64,000 bases of DNA from Nonomuraea pusilla (GTDB taxonomy: Bacteria; Actinomycetota; Actinomycetes; Streptosporangiales; Streptosporangiaceae): the NCBI RefSeq assembly GCF_900109355.1, contig NZ_FOBF01000005.1, forward strand, positions 434,001 through 498,000, read 5' to 3'. The notes under the pieces were generated by a model. That model saw only the letters and a program-made list of their open reading frames with translations, had not been told where the DNA came from and did no database searches. Below are positions 16,353-24,709 of the stretch, piece by piece (position 1 is the stretch's first letter; every line of letters begins with the position of its first letter). Made by a program: the position numbers and the translations under genes.

Positions 16353-16650
16353 ATGTCGTCGGCGAGGACGTTACGGCTCGCGGTTGCGCAGAGTGCGGTG
16401 CCTGAGGATCCCACCGAGCCCGCGACGTTGCGGGAGAGCGGTGCGGGGATACGCGATCTGATGCGGGAGGCGGCCGCCGCAGGGGCCCGTCTGGTGCAGT
16501 TTCCCGAGGGCGCCGTCACGTATCCCGGCAAGCACGTGATGTCCTCGGGCCCGCCCGGAGTGCTCGCCGCGTCGGACTGGAGCAGGGTGCCCTGGGACGT
16601 GCTGCGCGAGGAGACGGAGGCGATCGCCCGCCTGGCGGGGGAGCGGTCAC
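16353..16650 (+). pseudogene. Truncated nitrilase (carbon-nitrogen hydrolase) N-terminus
   Basis: About 98 residues match the start of the nitrilase superfamily: LRLAVAQSAVPEDP, then LVQFPEGAVTYPGK with the catalytic Glu at residue 52, and ETEAIARLAGE. After that the similarity stops abruptly, and the downstream Lys and Cys of the catalytic triad are absent. The frame runs on into unrelated DNA that, in another frame, encodes a toxin C-terminus. This indicates a deletion junction near base 16650. Confidence 0.7.
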
Positions 16651-16651
16651 C

Positions 16652-16744
16652 GGCGGTGGGCGCGTGCGTTATGCCGTTGATGACGTCGCCCGTACTGTTT
16701 GGGTGGTCCATGCGTTGCCGCGGCATCCCAAGGACACCGAGTAG
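16652..16744 (+). pseudogene. RelE/ParE-like toxin C-terminal remnant
   Basis: In the frame ending at TAG 16742-16744 the sequence reads GRVRYAVDDVARTVWVVHAL then PRHPKDTE. This matches the RVRYxVDD-ARTVxV final strands of RelE/ParE toxins. No N-terminal part is present; the upstream DNA belongs to a truncated nitrilase in a different frame. Too short to be an intact gene. Confidence 0.55.
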
Positions 16745-16753
16745 TGGTTCCTG

Positions 16754-17395
16754 TCACGGGTGGTTGAGGTAGAGGAGGACGGCGAGGACGCGGCGGTGGT
16801 CCTCGTCGGAGGTGGCGAGGCCGAGTTTGGCGAGGATCGAGCTGACGTGGGTCTCCACGGTGCGGTCGGTCAGCCAGAGGCGGCGGGCGATGCCGACGTT
16901 CGTGCGGCCCTCCGCCATCAGGGCCAGGACCTCGCGTTCCCGCGCGCTCAGCGACGCCAGGGGGTCGGCGGCCCGGCGGGCGCCGATGAGGCGGGAGACG
17001 ACCTCGGGATCGAGGGCGGAGCCGCCGGCCGCGACCCGCTCCAGCGAGTCGACGAAGTCGTCGACGTCGAACACCCGGTCCTTGAGCATGTAGCCGAACC
17101 TGCCTAGGGACACCAGGTCGACGGAGTGCCGCGTCTCGACGTGCTGGGAGAGCAGGACGATGCCCAGGTCGGGGTGGGTGTCGCGGATCAGGCGGGCCGC
17201 TCGGGCGCCGTCGTCGGTGAGGTCGGGCGGCATCCGGACGTCGATGATCGCGAGGTCGGGGTCGGCGGTGGCGACGGCGGCGATCAGCCCGGGGGCGTCG
17301 TGTGCCTTGGCCACCACCTCGTGCCCGGCGTCGGCGAGCAGGCGGGCCAGTCCCTCGCGGAACAGGGCGGAGTCCTCGCCGATCACCACGCGCAC
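16754..17395 (-). CDS. NarL/LuxR-type response regulator
   Basis: 213 aa. Receiver domain with phosphoacceptor Asp52 (AIIDVRMP), acidic pair at GED (7-8) and Lys in MLKDR. C-terminal LuxR HTH (LSAREREVLALMAEGRTNVGIA, then WLTDRTVETHVSSILAKLGL). GTG at 17395 begins the conserved RVVIGEDSALFREGL and overlaps the end of the histidine kinase gene by 13 bases, so the two are translated together as a two-component system. Confidence 0.92.
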   Translation of the reverse strand: MRVVIGEDSALFREGLARLLADAGHEVVAKAHDAPGLIAAVATADPDLAIIDVRMPPDLTDDGARAARLIRDTHPDLGIVLLSQHVETRHSVDLVSLGRFGYMLKDRVFDVDDFVDSLERVAAGGSALDPEVVSRLIGARRAADPLASLSAREREVLALMAEGRTNVGIARRLWLTDRTVETHVSSILAKLGLATSDEDHRRVLAVLLYLNHP

Positions 17396-19377
17396 GGCAG
17401 CACCGCCTCGACCTGGGTGCCGCCGCCCGCCGGGCTGGACAGCCGCAGCGCGCCCCCGGCCGCCTGCACCCTGTCGGCGAGTCCCGCCAGGCCGGTTCCC
17501 GGGCGGATCTCGGCCCCTCCTGGCCCGTCGTCGCTGACCCGCACGGTGACCCGGTCGCCGGCCCGGCTGACGCGGACTCCGATGGTGGCGGGCCCGGCGT
17601 GCTTGACCGCGTTGGTCACCGCCTCGCTGGCCACGTAGTAGGCGGTCATCGCCACGTCGTCCGGCAGGTCGCCGGCCGCCAGGTCGGCCGCCACGTCGAG
17701 GGTCACGGGCACCGGCACCGTGCCGGCCAGCATGGACAGGGCGTTGCCGAGCCCGTCGTCGAGGCTGCTCGGCCGCAGGCCGTGCGCGATCTGCCGCAGT
17801 TCGGTGACGGCGGCGGCCAGCTCCGCCACCCACTGGTCCAGCAGCCCGTGCGCGTCGAGCGCGCCGTCGTGGAGGTGGCGCTGCGCGAGCCGGATCGCCA
17901 TGCCGAGGGAGACGAGGCGCTGCTGCGCGCCGTCGTGCAGGTCGCGTTCGAGCCGCCGCCGCTCCTCGTACCCGGCGTGCAGGATCCGCGCCCGGCTCGC
18001 CTCGGCCTCGTCGAGCGCCCTGCTCACCTCGATGCGCAGCCGGACCACCTCGATGAGCAGCGCGCCCGCGGAGGCCGCCTCGCGCAGCAGCTCCCGCGTG
18101 CCGGCGCCGCCGCGGACGACGGCGCCGATGTCGTGGCCGCCGAGTCGTACGGGTGCGGCGAAGGCGTCGCCGGGGTCCACCGGAGCTCCGGCCGCGTCGA
18201 CCAGCCCGGACGCGCCGGGCAGCCGGTAGCCGACCCGCAGCGCGGGGTCGCGCAGCGCCGCGCGCAGGGTGGCCTCCAGTTCCTCGGGCTGCGCCTGGCC
18301 CGCGTGCGTACGTCCCCGCAGCTCTTCGACGGCGGTCAGCACGGCCTGCCGGGCCGGGTAGAACCGGCGGTCGACCCAGCGCTGGAGCCGTACGCGCAGG
18401 GGGGACAGCGCGGCGGCGCAGACGGCGGTGCCCGCGGCGGCGGCGACGGGCGAGCTCCGGCCCGCGCCGAGGCCCGCCAGGAACGAGGCGGCCGTGTAGA
18501 AGGCCAGCAGGATCGCGGTCACCAGGCCGTAGGTGACGGCGGCGCTGATCGCGCGGTCGATGTCGTAGAGGTCGTGCCGCAGCACGGCGATCGCGGTCGC
18601 CGCCGGGATCGCGAGGGCTGTCGCCGCGAGGCCCGCGAGCGCCAGCTCGGGACCGCCGAGGAACAGGTAGCTCGCCCAGCAGAGCAGCAGGGTCAGCGGC
18701 AGGCAGGCGGCCCCGAGCGCGAACCACTTGAGCTGGGCCCGCGCCACCTCCCCTGTCGCCCTCCGGTAGCGGAGCGCCACCGCCGTCGCGGACGCGACCA
18801 GCAGCCCGAGGAAGACCGGCAGCAGCGCGATGGACGCCGCCCGCACCACCGGCTGGTAGGGGGCCGGGAGCAGCAGGAGGCGCGGCGTGGACTCGAACGG
18901 CGGCCGGTAGGAGCCTGGGTCGGACGCCACGATGAGCATGAAGAGCACAGGAACGGTCAGCAGCCCGACGACGGCCCAGCGCCACCGGCGTCCCGGGAGC
19001 CGCCCGTCGGGGAACACCAGCATGAGGAGCGCCGCCGGCACGTACAGGAACATCCAGTCGCCCTGCGACAGGGCCGCGTACAGCGCCGAGAGCGGCAGGC
19101 GCGGCTGCCGGGCGACGGCGCTCGCGTAGAGGTCGCCGACGGTGACCCATACCGCCGCGGTGCCGACCAGCACGAGCAGGGGTCCGACCATGCTGGCGGG
19201 ACGCCGGACGGCGATCACCGTCCCGAGCGCCGCGGAGGGGAGCGCCAGCGTCACGCCGGCGGCGAACTCCGTCGTCGCCCGCCCGTCACCGCCGATCACC
19301 GCCAGCACGACCCCGGCGCCTGCGAGCAGGCTCGTCAGGGCCGCGAGGGCGAACGTGAGCAGGCGGGGGGTGGCCAC
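17383..19377 (-). CDS. Membrane sensor histidine kinase (HisKA_3 type)
   Basis: 664 aa. About nine to ten N-terminal membrane helices up to residue ~310, a GAF-like cytosolic segment, then HisKA_3 with the phosphoacceptor in RRRLERDLHDGAQQRL. The HATPase_c domain has the N box SEAVTNAVKHA and the G box GTGLAGLADRV. GTG at 19377 was chosen because the preceding Arg/Pro-rich extension looks non-coding. Partner of the overlapping response regulator. The signal is unknown; the small membrane protein divergent from it is a possible target. Confidence 0.88.
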   Translation of the reverse strand: MATPRLLTFALAALTSLLAGAGVVLAVIGGDGRATTEFAAGVTLALPSAALGTVIAVRRPASMVGPLLVLVGTAAVWVTVGDLYASAVARQPRLPLSALYAALSQGDWMFLYVPAALLMLVFPDGRLPGRRWRWAVVGLLTVPVLFMLIVASDPGSYRPPFESTPRLLLLPAPYQPVVRAASIALLPVFLGLLVASATAVALRYRRATGEVARAQLKWFALGAACLPLTLLLCWASYLFLGGPELALAGLAATALAIPAATAIAVLRHDLYDIDRAISAAVTYGLVTAILLAFYTAASFLAGLGAGRSSPVAAAAGTAVCAAALSPLRVRLQRWVDRRFYPARQAVLTAVEELRGRTHAGQAQPEELEATLRAALRDPALRVGYRLPGASGLVDAAGAPVDPGDAFAAPVRLGGHDIGAVVRGGAGTRELLREAASAGALLIEVVRLRIEVSRALDEAEASRARILHAGYEERRRLERDLHDGAQQRLVSLGMAIRLAQRHLHDGALDAHGLLDQWVAELAAAVTELRQIAHGLRPSSLDDGLGNALSMLAGTVPVPVTLDVAADLAAGDLPDDVAMTAYYVASEAVTNAVKHAGPATIGVRVSRAGDRVTVRVSDDGPGGAEIRPGTGLAGLADRVQAAGGALRLSSPAGGGTQVEAVLPCAW

Positions 19378-19524
19378 GTCTCGACGGTAAGCCCAGCGGC
19401 CCGGCCGGGTGAATACGTGCCAGTACGGAGACCGGTTCCGCGCCCGCCCGGATCCGCCGGCCCGTCCACGCGGCGGAGACTGCGGGTCGGCAGGAACACT
19501 GCCCCCCACTCACAGGAGGCGCAC

Positions 19525-19875
19525 ATGAAGCGTTCCCCCGTTCTCTTCGCAGGGCTGGTCCTGGGCGGGCTGCTCGGTCTCTTCGACGTGGCCGCGCTGC
19601 CGTTCGGCGACGGCGAGCACCCTCCGTTCGCGGTGGCCGTCGTGGGAGCCGTCCTCGGGCTGGTCACCCTGGGCGGCGTCGTGGCGGCCTGGCGCGGCCG
19701 CCGGACCGGCGCGGCCGCCGTGATCGTGTCCCGGCTGCTGTCGGGGCTGACGGCCGTGCCCGCGTTCTTCGCCGACGGCGTTCCGCCCGAGGCGGTGGGC
19801 GGGGCCGCGGTCGGCGTCGTGCTCACGCTCGGCTGCATCGCCCTGGTCGCGCCCGCGCTGCGGTCGCACGCCTGA
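19525..19875 (+). CDS. Small four-helix membrane protein, unknown function
   Basis: 116 aa with four hydrophobic segments (about 7-25, 36-56, 64-82 and 92-112). No recognised domain. ATG is preceded by a good AGGAGG site. It is divergent from the two-component kinase gene with 147 bases between, so it may be controlled by that system. Confidence 0.7.
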   Translation: MKRSPVLFAGLVLGGLLGLFDVAALPFGDGEHPPFAVAVVGAVLGLVTLGGVVAAWRGRRTGAAAVIVSRLLSGLTAVPAFFADGVPPEAVGGAAVGVVLTLGCIALVAPALRSHA

Positions 19876-20026
19876 CCACGTCTTCGAGGCGCTCGCGCCG
19901 GCCGCCGCCCACCCGCACCCGTACCGCCTCGGCACCGTCGCCGCGTCGCGGCGGCCGGGCCGGCGGTCGCGGTGCCCGCCTCCTGCGCACCGCTCGATGA
20001 CGAGGTCCCCGTCAGGCCGGGACGGT

Positions 20027-21349
20027 TCAGGTGATGCGTCTGGCGGCCCGGCCGGCCAGGTGCAGGAAGGCGATCTGGCCGGCGTCGTCCCGCAGGAAGC
20101 GGCCGATCCGGCGGCTCGGGTCGGCGGCCAGCGTCAGGTCGTCGCCGCCTTCGACCAGCGCGAGCCGCATGTCCGGGAAGCCTTCCACCTCCGCCGCCAC
20201 GAGTGCGGGCCGCAGGACGAACCGGGCCGTCAGGTGCTCGTCGACCTCCACGGTCCACTGCCCGGCGTCGTAGCTGCCCGCGTACCGCGGCTCGGGGTCG
20301 CGCAGCGTCAGCCGCGTCCGCTCCGGCTTGGCGTCGAGCAGGTGCTCCAGGCACCAGTCGGTGACCAGCTCGCCCAGCGCCTTGCCCGGCGCGGAGTTGG
20401 TGAGCGTGGTGACGGCGAAGCCGCGCTCCGGCACCAGGACGAACGTCGACAGCTGCAGGTTGCCGATGTTGCCGCCGTGCGTCACCAGCCGCAGTCCCGC
20501 ACGGTCGTCCAGCAGCCACGGCAGGCCGATGCCGGCCCACGGCGCGCCGACCCGTACGTGCTCGGCCCGCATCAGCTCCCTCGTCGCGGACGTGACCGGC
20601 TCCTCGCCGCCCAGGCCCAGGTGGAAGGCGGCGTAGCGGAGCTGGTCGCGTACCGACGACAGCAGGCCGCCCTCCGGCATCGCCTCGCGGAACAGCCCCC
20701 AGGTGTGGGCGACGTGCGGGCCGTCGTCGCGTACGGTGTGGCCGACGGCGTGCGGACGGGTCGCCGCGTCCCAGGGGAAGAAGAAGCTGGAATCCATCCC
20801 CAGCGGGCCGAGCACGATGCGGCTGACCGCGTTCTCGTACGGCTCGTCGCACACGACCTCGATCACCCGGCCGAGCAGCCTGAACCCGGCGTTGTTGTAC
20901 GAGGCGGTCAGGCCCGGCGGGAAGAGCTGCGGCAGCTCGTCGTACGAGCGGATCGAGGCGGCCAGCGCGTCGGTGTCCCAGGTGGCCCCGTCGTCGACGT
21001 CGCCGAGGAACCCGCCGGTGTGCGTGAGCAGGTGCCGGATGGTCAGTTCCTCGGCCGCCCGCTCGTCGGAGAGCCTGAAGCCGGGCAGGTACCGCCGTAC
21101 GGGCCCGTCCAGGTCGAGCAGGCCGCGTTCGACCAGGTGCATGATGGCCGTCGCCGTGATCGTCTTGGTGGTCGAACCGATCTGGAACAGCGTGTCGGCC
21201 GTCACGGGGGCGGGCGCGTCGGCGCTGGCGACGCCGGTCGTGAGGACGTGCTCCGTGCCGTCGAGCAGCACGCCCACGGCGGCGCCGGGGACGCAGCGGG
21301 ATGTCGCCTCGCTGTCGAGCAGGCTCTGCAGGGGGTTGAGGTCAGCCAT
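20027..21349 (-). CDS. Serine hydrolase, beta-lactamase/DD-peptidase (class C) family
   Basis: 440 aa. Active-site SxxK is STTK (Ser59-Lys62), the YxN motif is SYNNAG (about residues 147-152), and THGGN near 300 takes the place of the KTG motif. The last ~110 residues form an extra domain typical of standalone esterase/D-aminopeptidase-like members. No signal peptide is seen, so it probably acts in the cytoplasm. ATG at 21349 begins MADLNPLQ; a 17-codon upstream extension is unlikely. Confidence 0.85.
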   Translation of the reverse strand: MADLNPLQSLLDSEATSRCVPGAAVGVLLDGTEHVLTTGVASADAPAPVTADTLFQIGSTTKTITATAIMHLVERGLLDLDGPVRRYLPGFRLSDERAAEELTIRHLLTHTGGFLGDVDDGATWDTDALAASIRSYDELPQLFPPGLTASYNNAGFRLLGRVIEVVCDEPYENAVSRIVLGPLGMDSSFFFPWDAATRPHAVGHTVRDDGPHVAHTWGLFREAMPEGGLLSSVRDQLRYAAFHLGLGGEEPVTSATRELMRAEHVRVGAPWAGIGLPWLLDDRAGLRLVTHGGNIGNLQLSTFVLVPERGFAVTTLTNSAPGKALGELVTDWCLEHLLDAKPERTRLTLRDPEPRYAGSYDAGQWTVEVDEHLTARFVLRPALVAAEVEGFPDMRLALVEGGDDLTLAADPSRRIGRFLRDDAGQIAFLHLAGRAARRIT

Positions 21350-21440
21350 TCGCTCATCCTGCTCGCCGCGGCGGCCTCGGGCTTTGTGCGTCCGCACCAT
21401 TTCCTGCGCGCCGTTCGTCGCGGAAGGCAGCGGCCAGGCT

Positions 21441-21486
21441 GATCAGGCGGCCGGGATGATCGGGCGGCCGGGATGATCGGGCGGCC
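21441..21486. repeat. 17-base tandem repeat
   Basis: Unit GATCGGGCGGCCGGGAT occurs 2.7 times (first copy with one change) in the 155-base gap between the serine hydrolase start and the end of the GPP34 gene. Confidence 0.8.
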
Positions 21487-21504
21487 TGGTGCGGGACGTC
21501 CCGA

Positions 21505-22131
21505 TCAGCCGTCGGCGCTCGCGTGCAGGTTCCTGATGGCCTTGCGCAGCTCGGGGGCCGCGCGCCCGCTGCGCTCCGTCAGCCGGGCGACGCGCTCCTC
21601 GTACGCCCGCAGCTTCGCCTTCGGCAGCGCCGTCCGCACCTCTCCGGCGGCGGCCAGCGCGACGAGCGCGGCCTGCTGCTCGCCGACCCGGGACAGCGGG
21701 CCGGTGAGGGCGCCGGAGACCCGGGTCGCGAGCCGTTTGGGCACGCGGGCGTCGCGTACCCGGACCTCGCTCCTCGTGAGGAGCAGCAGCGTTCTGCGCC
21801 GCTCCACGCGGACCCACCCGCCGGACTCCAGGGCGTCCAGGACCGCCCGCGCCGTCGCCCGGCCGTCCCTGCTGATCCAGTGCCGCCACCGGTGGGGACG
21901 CGACCCGGCGACCCGCAGCAGCACGTCGTCGAGGACCGGGTCGCCCACCGGGTCGTCCCGCACGACCCGCACCCGGCCGCCGTCGTCGGCGAGGCGTCCC
22001 CTGAGCAGCAGTTCGGTGAGGGCGGCCGCCTGGAGCAGGTACGGGGAGCGGTGGTTCGTCACCACCCGCCGCCGGCGCGGGTCGTAGCAGAGGAGGTAGA
22101 GCTGCGCGGGCAGGGAGTCGGGGATGTCCAC
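21505..22131 (-). CDS. GPP34 (GOLPH3-like) family protein
   Basis: 208 aa. Starts with the family pattern LPAQLYLLCYDPRRRRV, then LLQAAALTELLLRGRL and a basic C-terminal helical bundle. Eukaryotic GOLPH3 binds phosphoinositides; actinobacterial members are unassigned but probably associate with membranes. It follows the RHH regulator by 13 bases and the SPFH membrane protein before that, forming a three-gene operon with a membrane theme. Confidence 0.85.
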   Translation of the reverse strand: MDIPDSLPAQLYLLCYDPRRRRVVTNHRSPYLLQAAALTELLLRGRLADDGGRVRVVRDDPVGDPVLDDVLLRVAGSRPHRWRHWISRDGRATARAVLDALESGGWVRVERRRTLLLLTRSEVRVRDARVPKRLATRVSGALTGPLSRVGEQQAALVALAAAGEVRTALPKAKLRAYEERVARLTERSGRAAPELRKAIRNLHASADG

Positions 22132-22144
22132 GGAGGTCTTCCTC

Positions 22145-22390
22145 TCAGCCGTCGTCGGGTTCCTGTTCCTGTTCCTGTTCCGCCGGGGGGCGGGGCTTCT
22201 TCGGGGGGCGTCCGCGGCGGGGGATGCGGGCGGTGTTCCCCGGCAGCCGTCCCGCCTCCGCCAGCGCCCGGCGGAGCAGGAACTCGATCTGCGCGTTCGT
22301 GCTGCGCAACTCGTCGCCGGCCCAGCGGGCGAGGGCGTCGTGCACGGCGGGGTCGAGCCGCAACAGGATGCTCTTCCGCTCGGTCGCCAC
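22145..22390 (-). CDS. Ribbon-helix-helix-like small regulator
   Basis: 81 aa. ERKSILLRLDPAVHDALARWAGDELRSTNAQIEFLLRRAL is a strand followed by two helices, the RHH pattern of Arc/MetJ-type repressors. The C-terminal tail is rich in Arg, Pro, Lys and Glu (RRGRPPKKPRPP, then EQEQEQE). GTG at 22390 lies two bases after the SPFH stop, so it is coupled. It is a good candidate to bind the 16-base palindrome at the operon promoter. Confidence 0.75.
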   Translation of the reverse strand: MATERKSILLRLDPAVHDALARWAGDELRSTNAQIEFLLRRALAEAGRLPGNTARIPRRGRPPKKPRPPAEQEQEQEPDDG

Positions 22391-22392
22391 GG

Positions 22393-23319
22393 CTAGTGGT
22401 AGAGGGAGCCGGTGTTGACCACGGGCTGGACGTCGCGGTCGCCGCACAGGACGACGAGCAGGTTGCTCACCATGGTGGCCTTGCGCTCCTCGTCCAGCTC
22501 GATGACGTCGTGCTCGTCCAGACGGGCGAGGGCGGCCTCGACCATGCCCACGGCGCCCTCCACGATCCGCTGGCGGGCCGCGACGACGGCTCCGGCCTGC
22601 TGGCGCCGCAGCATCGCCTGCGCGATCTCGGGCGCGTACGCGAGGCGCGTGATGCGCGACTCGATGACCTTGACGCCCGCCGACGCCACCCGGGCCTGGA
22701 TCTCCGCTGACAGGCGGCCGGTGATCTCGTCCGCGTTCTCGCGCAGCGACAGCGTGTCGTCGTGCCCGTCGTACGGGTAGCTGCCCGCGATGTGGCGGAC
22801 GGCGGTCTCCGTCTGGAAGGCGACGAACTCCAAGAAGTCGTCGACCTCGAAGATGGCCTTCGCCGTGTCCTCGACCTGCCACACCACGACCGCGGCCATC
22901 TCGATCGGGTTGCCGTCGGCGTCGTTGACCTTGGTGACGTCCGTCTCGTGGTTGCGGATGCGGGTGGACACCCGCTGCTTCTGCGTGAAGGGGACGACGA
23001 ACCGCAGGCCCGGGGTGCGTACGGTGCCGACGTAGCGGCCGAGCAGCTGGATCACCCGCGCCTCGCCGGGGGCGACCGCGGTGAGCCCGGTGAAGATGAC
23101 GCAGGCCGCCAGGAGCAGCAGGACGGCGAGGACGATCAGGGTGGCCCCCGCGGCGGCGCTCCCTTCGTCGGCCATGGTGGCTCCCAGCGGGATCAGCACG
23201 ATCGCGGCCAGCGGGCCGATCGCGGCCAGCGCCAGCATGGGCCAGCCCTTGGCGCCCCACGCGGCCTGCTCCTGCGTCTGCGGGGCCGGCATCTCGACGG
23301 CGATGCTCGTGTCTGTCAT
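22393..23319 (-). CDS. SPFH/Band 7 domain membrane protein
   Basis: 308 aa. Two N-terminal membrane helices (about residues 26-46 and 56-78), then an SPFH domain from ~80 to 260 ([34 protein letters not shown], and [21 protein letters not shown]). A coiled-coil tail ends with [19 protein letters not shown], as in related actinobacterial proteins. It likely forms membrane scaffolds. First gene of the operon with RHH and GPP34 proteins. Confidence 0.9.
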   Translation of the reverse strand: MTDTSIAVEMPAPQTQEQAAWGAKGWPMLALAAIGPLAAIVLIPLGATMADEGSAAAGATLIVLAVLLLLAACVIFTGLTAVAPGEARVIQLLGRYVGTVRTPGLRFVVPFTQKQRVSTRIRNHETDVTKVNDADGNPIEMAAVVVWQVEDTAKAIFEVDDFLEFVAFQTETAVRHIAGSYPYDGHDDTLSLRENADEITGRLSAEIQARVASAGVKVIESRITRLAYAPEIAQAMLRRQQAGAVVAARQRIVEGAVGMVEAALARLDEHDVIELDEERKATMVSNLLVVLCGDRDVQPVVNTGSLYH

Positions 23320-23351
23320 GGCTTCTCCTCGATGTCTATCATCGCTCTAGC

Positions 23352-23367
23352 AAAGTGATATCACTTT
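23352..23367. promoter_or_regulatory. 16-base perfect palindrome before SPFH operon
   Basis: AAAGTGATATCACTTT, fully symmetric, centred about 40 bases upstream of the SPFH start. It is an AT-rich operator-like site that fits an RHH dimer pair, probably the product of the second gene of the operon. Confidence 0.65.
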
Positions 23368-23469
23368 TTCGCCCGGCTGCCCACCCCCGAGGTCGGCGGA
23401 CGTCGGGCGGCAGGTCAGGGCGGAGAGAAGGCGGCCTGTTGCATAAAGGTAAAGGTCGGTTTCCGCCCC

Positions 23470-23525
23470 TTGACGGTGCGTGGCGGAGACGTGTGCAATA
23501 GCACACTGCTGGTGCAATATCACAC
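23470..23525 (+). promoter_or_regulatory. Promoter with direct repeats before liv operon
   Basis: Possible -35 TTGACG at 23470 and -10 TGCAAT at 23494, 18 bases apart. The direct repeat GTGCAATA(G/T)CACAC occurs at 23493-23506 and 23512-23525, 19 bases apart, so the first copy covers the -10. The first copy is also part of the inverted repeat GTGTGC-AATA-GCACAC. Confidence 0.5.
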
Positions 23526-23557
23526 GCCACCAACCTCGTGCAGCGAGGAGTCCGCAT

Positions 23558-24709
23558 ATGCGCGCCATCCCCCTGAAATCCATTGCCGCGCTCGCCGCCA
23601 TCAGCCTCCTGACCGCCGGATGCGGTCAGGGGCTGCTCGGTGGAGCAAGCGACAGCGACAAGCAGGCAGGCCCGATCGTCCTGGGCATGCTGATCCCCCA
23701 GTCCGGCAGCGAGGCCGCCATCGGCCCCTACATGAGCAACGCCGCGCAGCTCGCCATCGACGAGATCAACGCCAAGGGCGGCGTCCTCGGACGCAAGCTC
23801 GAACTGAAGACCGCCGACGACGCCTGCGACGCGCAGTCCGCGTCAGCGGGCGCGAACAAGCTGGTCACCGAGGGCGTCGCCGTCTCCGTCGGCGGCTACT
23901 GCTCCGGCGCGACCCTGCCCACCCTGCCCATCTTCGGCAAGGCCGGCATCCCCATGATCATCCCGGCGGCCAACTCGCAGGAACTGGTCGACCAGAAGCT
24001 CAAGCACGTCTTCCTCATCAACGGCACCGGCTCCCAGCAGGCCGCCGCCGCCCAGAAGTGGATCGCCAAGCAGGGCGGCACCCGCGCCGTCCTGATGCAC
24101 GACAACACCAGCTACTCCAAGGACATCGCACTGCGCACCAAGGAACTGCTCGGCGCGCAGGCCGTCGCCGTCGAGGCGGTCACGCCCAAGGAGAGCGACT
24201 ACAGCGCCAACGTCACCAACGTGCTGTCGCACAAGCCCGACTTCGTCTACTGGACCGGCTACTTCCAGGAGGGCGGCCTCATCATCCGCCAGCTCCGTCA
24301 GGCCGGGTACAAGGGCTCGATCATGGTGGGCGACGGCTCCGTGTCACCCAAGCTGGCCGAGATCGCCGGCGCCTCCACCGCCGAAGGCGTGTACGCCACC
24401 ATGACCCAGACCCCCGACACCATCCAGGGGGCGAGCGGCTGGATCGACGCGTACAAGAAGAAGTTCGGCAGCGAGCCGGGCCCCTACTCCAACCAGTCGT
24501 ACGACGCCGTGCGCCTGGCCGCCGAGGCCATCACCAAGGCGGGCGGCACCGACGGCGCCAAGGTCATCTCCGCCCTGGAGGCCATGGACGGCTTCCAGAT
24601 GTTCTCCGGGCCGCTGAAGTTCACGCCCGAGCACACGCTCGCGAGCGGCGGCTTCCAGATCCTCGTCGTCAAGGACGGCGCCTTCGCCCTGCAGGACCCC
24701 CTGACATGA
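23558..24709 (+). CDS. Branched-chain amino acid-type ABC transporter, substrate-binding lipoprotein
   Basis: 383 aa periplasmic-binding-protein type I receptor of the HAAT family. Signal peptide with lipobox LLTAGC (lipid-modified Cys22). The mature chain begins with the family pattern IVLGMLIPQSGSEAAIGPYM and later has IDEINAKGGVLGRKLEL. ATG at 23558 has GAGGAG before it. First gene of a five-gene coupled operon. The natural ligand may be Leu/Ile/Val, but the family also takes amides and urea. Confidence 0.92.
   Translation: MRAIPLKSIAALAAISLLTAGCGQGLLGGASDSDKQAGPIVLGMLIPQSGSEAAIGPYMSNAAQLAIDEINAKGGVLGRKLELKTADDACDAQSASAGANKLVTEGVAVSVGGYCSGATLPTLPIFGKAGIPMIIPAANSQELVDQKLKHVFLINGTGSQQAAAAQKWIAKQGGTRAVLMHDNTSYSKDIALRTKELLGAQAVAVEAVTPKESDYSANVTNVLSHKPDFVYWTGYFQEGGLIIRQLRQAGYKGSIMVGDGSVSPKLAEIAGASTAEGVYATMTQTPDTIQGASGWIDAYKKKFGSEPGPYSNQSYDAVRLAAEAITKAGGTDGAKVISALEAMDGFQMFSGPLKFTPEHTLASGGFQILVVKDGAFALQDPLT

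Noticed and set aside
17302-19875. 857-codon plus-strand frame spanning the kinase gene
   Set aside because: Runs opposite the histidine kinase and into the small membrane gene; only its last 116 codons (from 19525) have a ribosome site and sensible composition.
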